A DNA stretch of 64,000 nucleotides from NCBI RefSeq assembly GCF_039555335.1, contig NC_092646.1:21512258-21576257 (forward strand), in the 5' to 3' direction. The notes beneath the pieces are model-generated. The model was not told the DNA's origin. It worked only from the letters and a program-made list of their open reading frames with translations, and made no database searches. A program made the translations under genes and the position numbers. Positions 63,801 to 64,000 of this stretch are shown here, in pieces; positions within the stretch are counted from its first letter, which is position 1, and the number at the start of each line of letters is the position of its first letter. Source of the DNA: Amphiura filiformis. Lineage: Eukaryota; Echinodermata; Ophiuroidea; Amphilepidida; Amphiuridae.

Positions 63801-64000
63801 CTCTTCTTCTTCCGCCTCCTCTTTTTTCCAGACTACACTTGCTATGGGAAGCTGTGGAAATTAATCCCCGATCTTATGCCTGAAACTGCATCACAGCAAG
63901 GGTCATCACCAGCCGAACGTGCATCACCACCACCACATCACCGAACCTCGGCCCAAGTACACGAAGCATTGCGTCAATTGCAACTCCCATATCACATAGA
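60899..64000 (+). CDS. HNMT-like: HNMT-like methyltransferase G, plus strand, runs off the right edge
   Basis: Exon 1 (60899-61124), exon 2 (62042-62356) and the start of exon 3 (63832 to the edge) are in frame with canonical sites (GTAAGT, TTTCACAG, GTGAGT, TTTTTTCCAG), phase-1 introns. Exon 1 begins MAESDKSMARP, giving AGEYFEAVQKWIDETF and SAM motif GIGSGGGEIEI. Exon 2 has VVEPC, CNSLYYMKNLNKV and LAPGGIMLVTIAAG. Exon 3 begins DYTCYGKLWKL, then a His/Pro/Ser-rich loop and HEALRQLQLPYHI, where the window ends, so the C-terminal third is not visible. No lesion is seen. It is the only member on the plus strand, divergent from F. Intron 1 holds a G-rich TIR element, intron 2 a fold-back MITE and a CCCAGCAAACAC-family copy. 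The substrate is unknown. Confidence 0.83.
61258..61822. mobile_element. TIR element with G-rich direct repeats, intron 1 of G
   Basis: CTTGCGCCCCGGGGGAGGCA on the left is matched in inverted order by AGTGCCCCCGGGCCTTGCG on the right, and CCCTATCTGAAATGGCAGGG continues it. The core consists of about ten decayed units of GGGGTCATTGGGTAC-type, some in tandem. No coding capacity. Same layout as the element at 2135-2598, different sequence. Confidence 0.7.
62684..63018. mobile_element. Fold-back MITE, TACTACACCC-end family, diverged copy
   Basis: Left CCCTGCCCAATTTTGTGC and right GCACAAAATTGGCCAGGGGT pair, as do GGACTACAACTACTGCACTG and its complement nearer the middle. Outer ends read TAAGGGTA and AGTACCCCTTA. 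In intron 2 of gene G. Confidence 0.75.
63113..63389. mobile_element. CCCAGCAAACAC-end element, short copy, intron 2 of G
   Basis: GCCAGCAAAACGTCTATATG at the left and TTTTGTGTTTGCTGGG at the right, with AAAACGTTTT and TTATATAACCCGACATTT blocks between. About 277 bp, an internally deleted relative of 45164-45832. Confidence 0.75.

Noticed and set aside
1-64000. LTR retroelements, retrovirus-like or Polinton-like copies
   Set aside because: No protease, integrase, capsid, envelope or packaging-type frame and no long direct terminal repeats with the expected signals were seen; the direct 1.46-kb repeat is a duplication of nested MITEs and a LINE piece.

Overview
The window is AT-rich, intron-bearing and packed with transposons, so it is animal nuclear DNA. 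I infer a marine invertebrate deuterostome (echinoderm- or hemichordate-like). The reasons are the expansion of histamine N-methyltransferase-like (HNMT-like) genes, a single-exon rhodopsin-like GPCR, a tRNA-derived SINE with an L2-like tail, RTE, R2-type and Penelope-type retroelement pieces, and many small inverted-repeat DNA transposons. The species call is inference; no species-specific marker is visible.

The main content is a tandem array of seven HNMT-like genes or gene relics, called A to G here. Six lie on the minus strand: A 2679-3558, B 14717-18177, C 21011-27971, D 34647-39149, E 42499-47457 and F 52430-55870. G (60899 to past the right edge) is on the plus strand, head-to-head with F. 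Every copy is built from three coding exons joined by phase-1 introns. Exon 1 carries the N-terminal helix and the SAM motif GxGxG. Exon 2 carries VVEPC, the MYYVKNL-like segment and LAPGG. Exon 3 carries the C-terminal lid and tail. C is the cleanest complete gene (309 aa) and D is also complete. G is intact as far as the window shows. B has a damaged intron-1 acceptor, F a one-base deletion in a T run, A a lost exon-1 donor and no exon 3 in view, and E is a clear pseudogene.

The paralogs form two groups. A-D share about 200-300 bp of upstream sequence with a YY1-like box, and B, C and D also share intron-1 sequence including remnants of one RTE-type LINE. E, F and G form the second group. 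The block from gene E to about 49555 and the block from gene F to about 60800 are one segmental duplication. In the right block it runs into gene G; in the left block the G-like upstream sequence survives without a gene.

The only other convincing host gene is a single-exon class A GPCR (9818-11275, minus) between A and B. Its DRY box reads NHW and its TM3 end resembles melatonin-receptor/Tre1-type receptors.

Region by region: 1-2600 holds hexamer minisatellites and three fold-back elements. 2.7-3.9 kb is relic A. 4.4-9.5 kb is a nest of transposons including a 5'-truncated R2-type LINE. 9.8-11.3 kb is the GPCR. 11.9-14.0 kb is transposons and a TTTC array. 14.7-28.3 kb is genes B and C with transposon-filled introns. 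28.3-34.4 kb is a duplicated, RT-bearing repeat complex. 34.6-39.3 kb is gene D. 39.3-41.7 kb is transposons. 42.5-49.6 kb and 52.4-60.9 kb are the two duplicated E/F units. 60.9-64 kb is gene G. At least seven small element families sit in TTAA target duplications, so TTAA-type (Kolobok/piggyBac-like) transposition has shaped this locus strongly. No rRNA, CRISPR, operon structure, LTR retroelement or Polinton was recognised.
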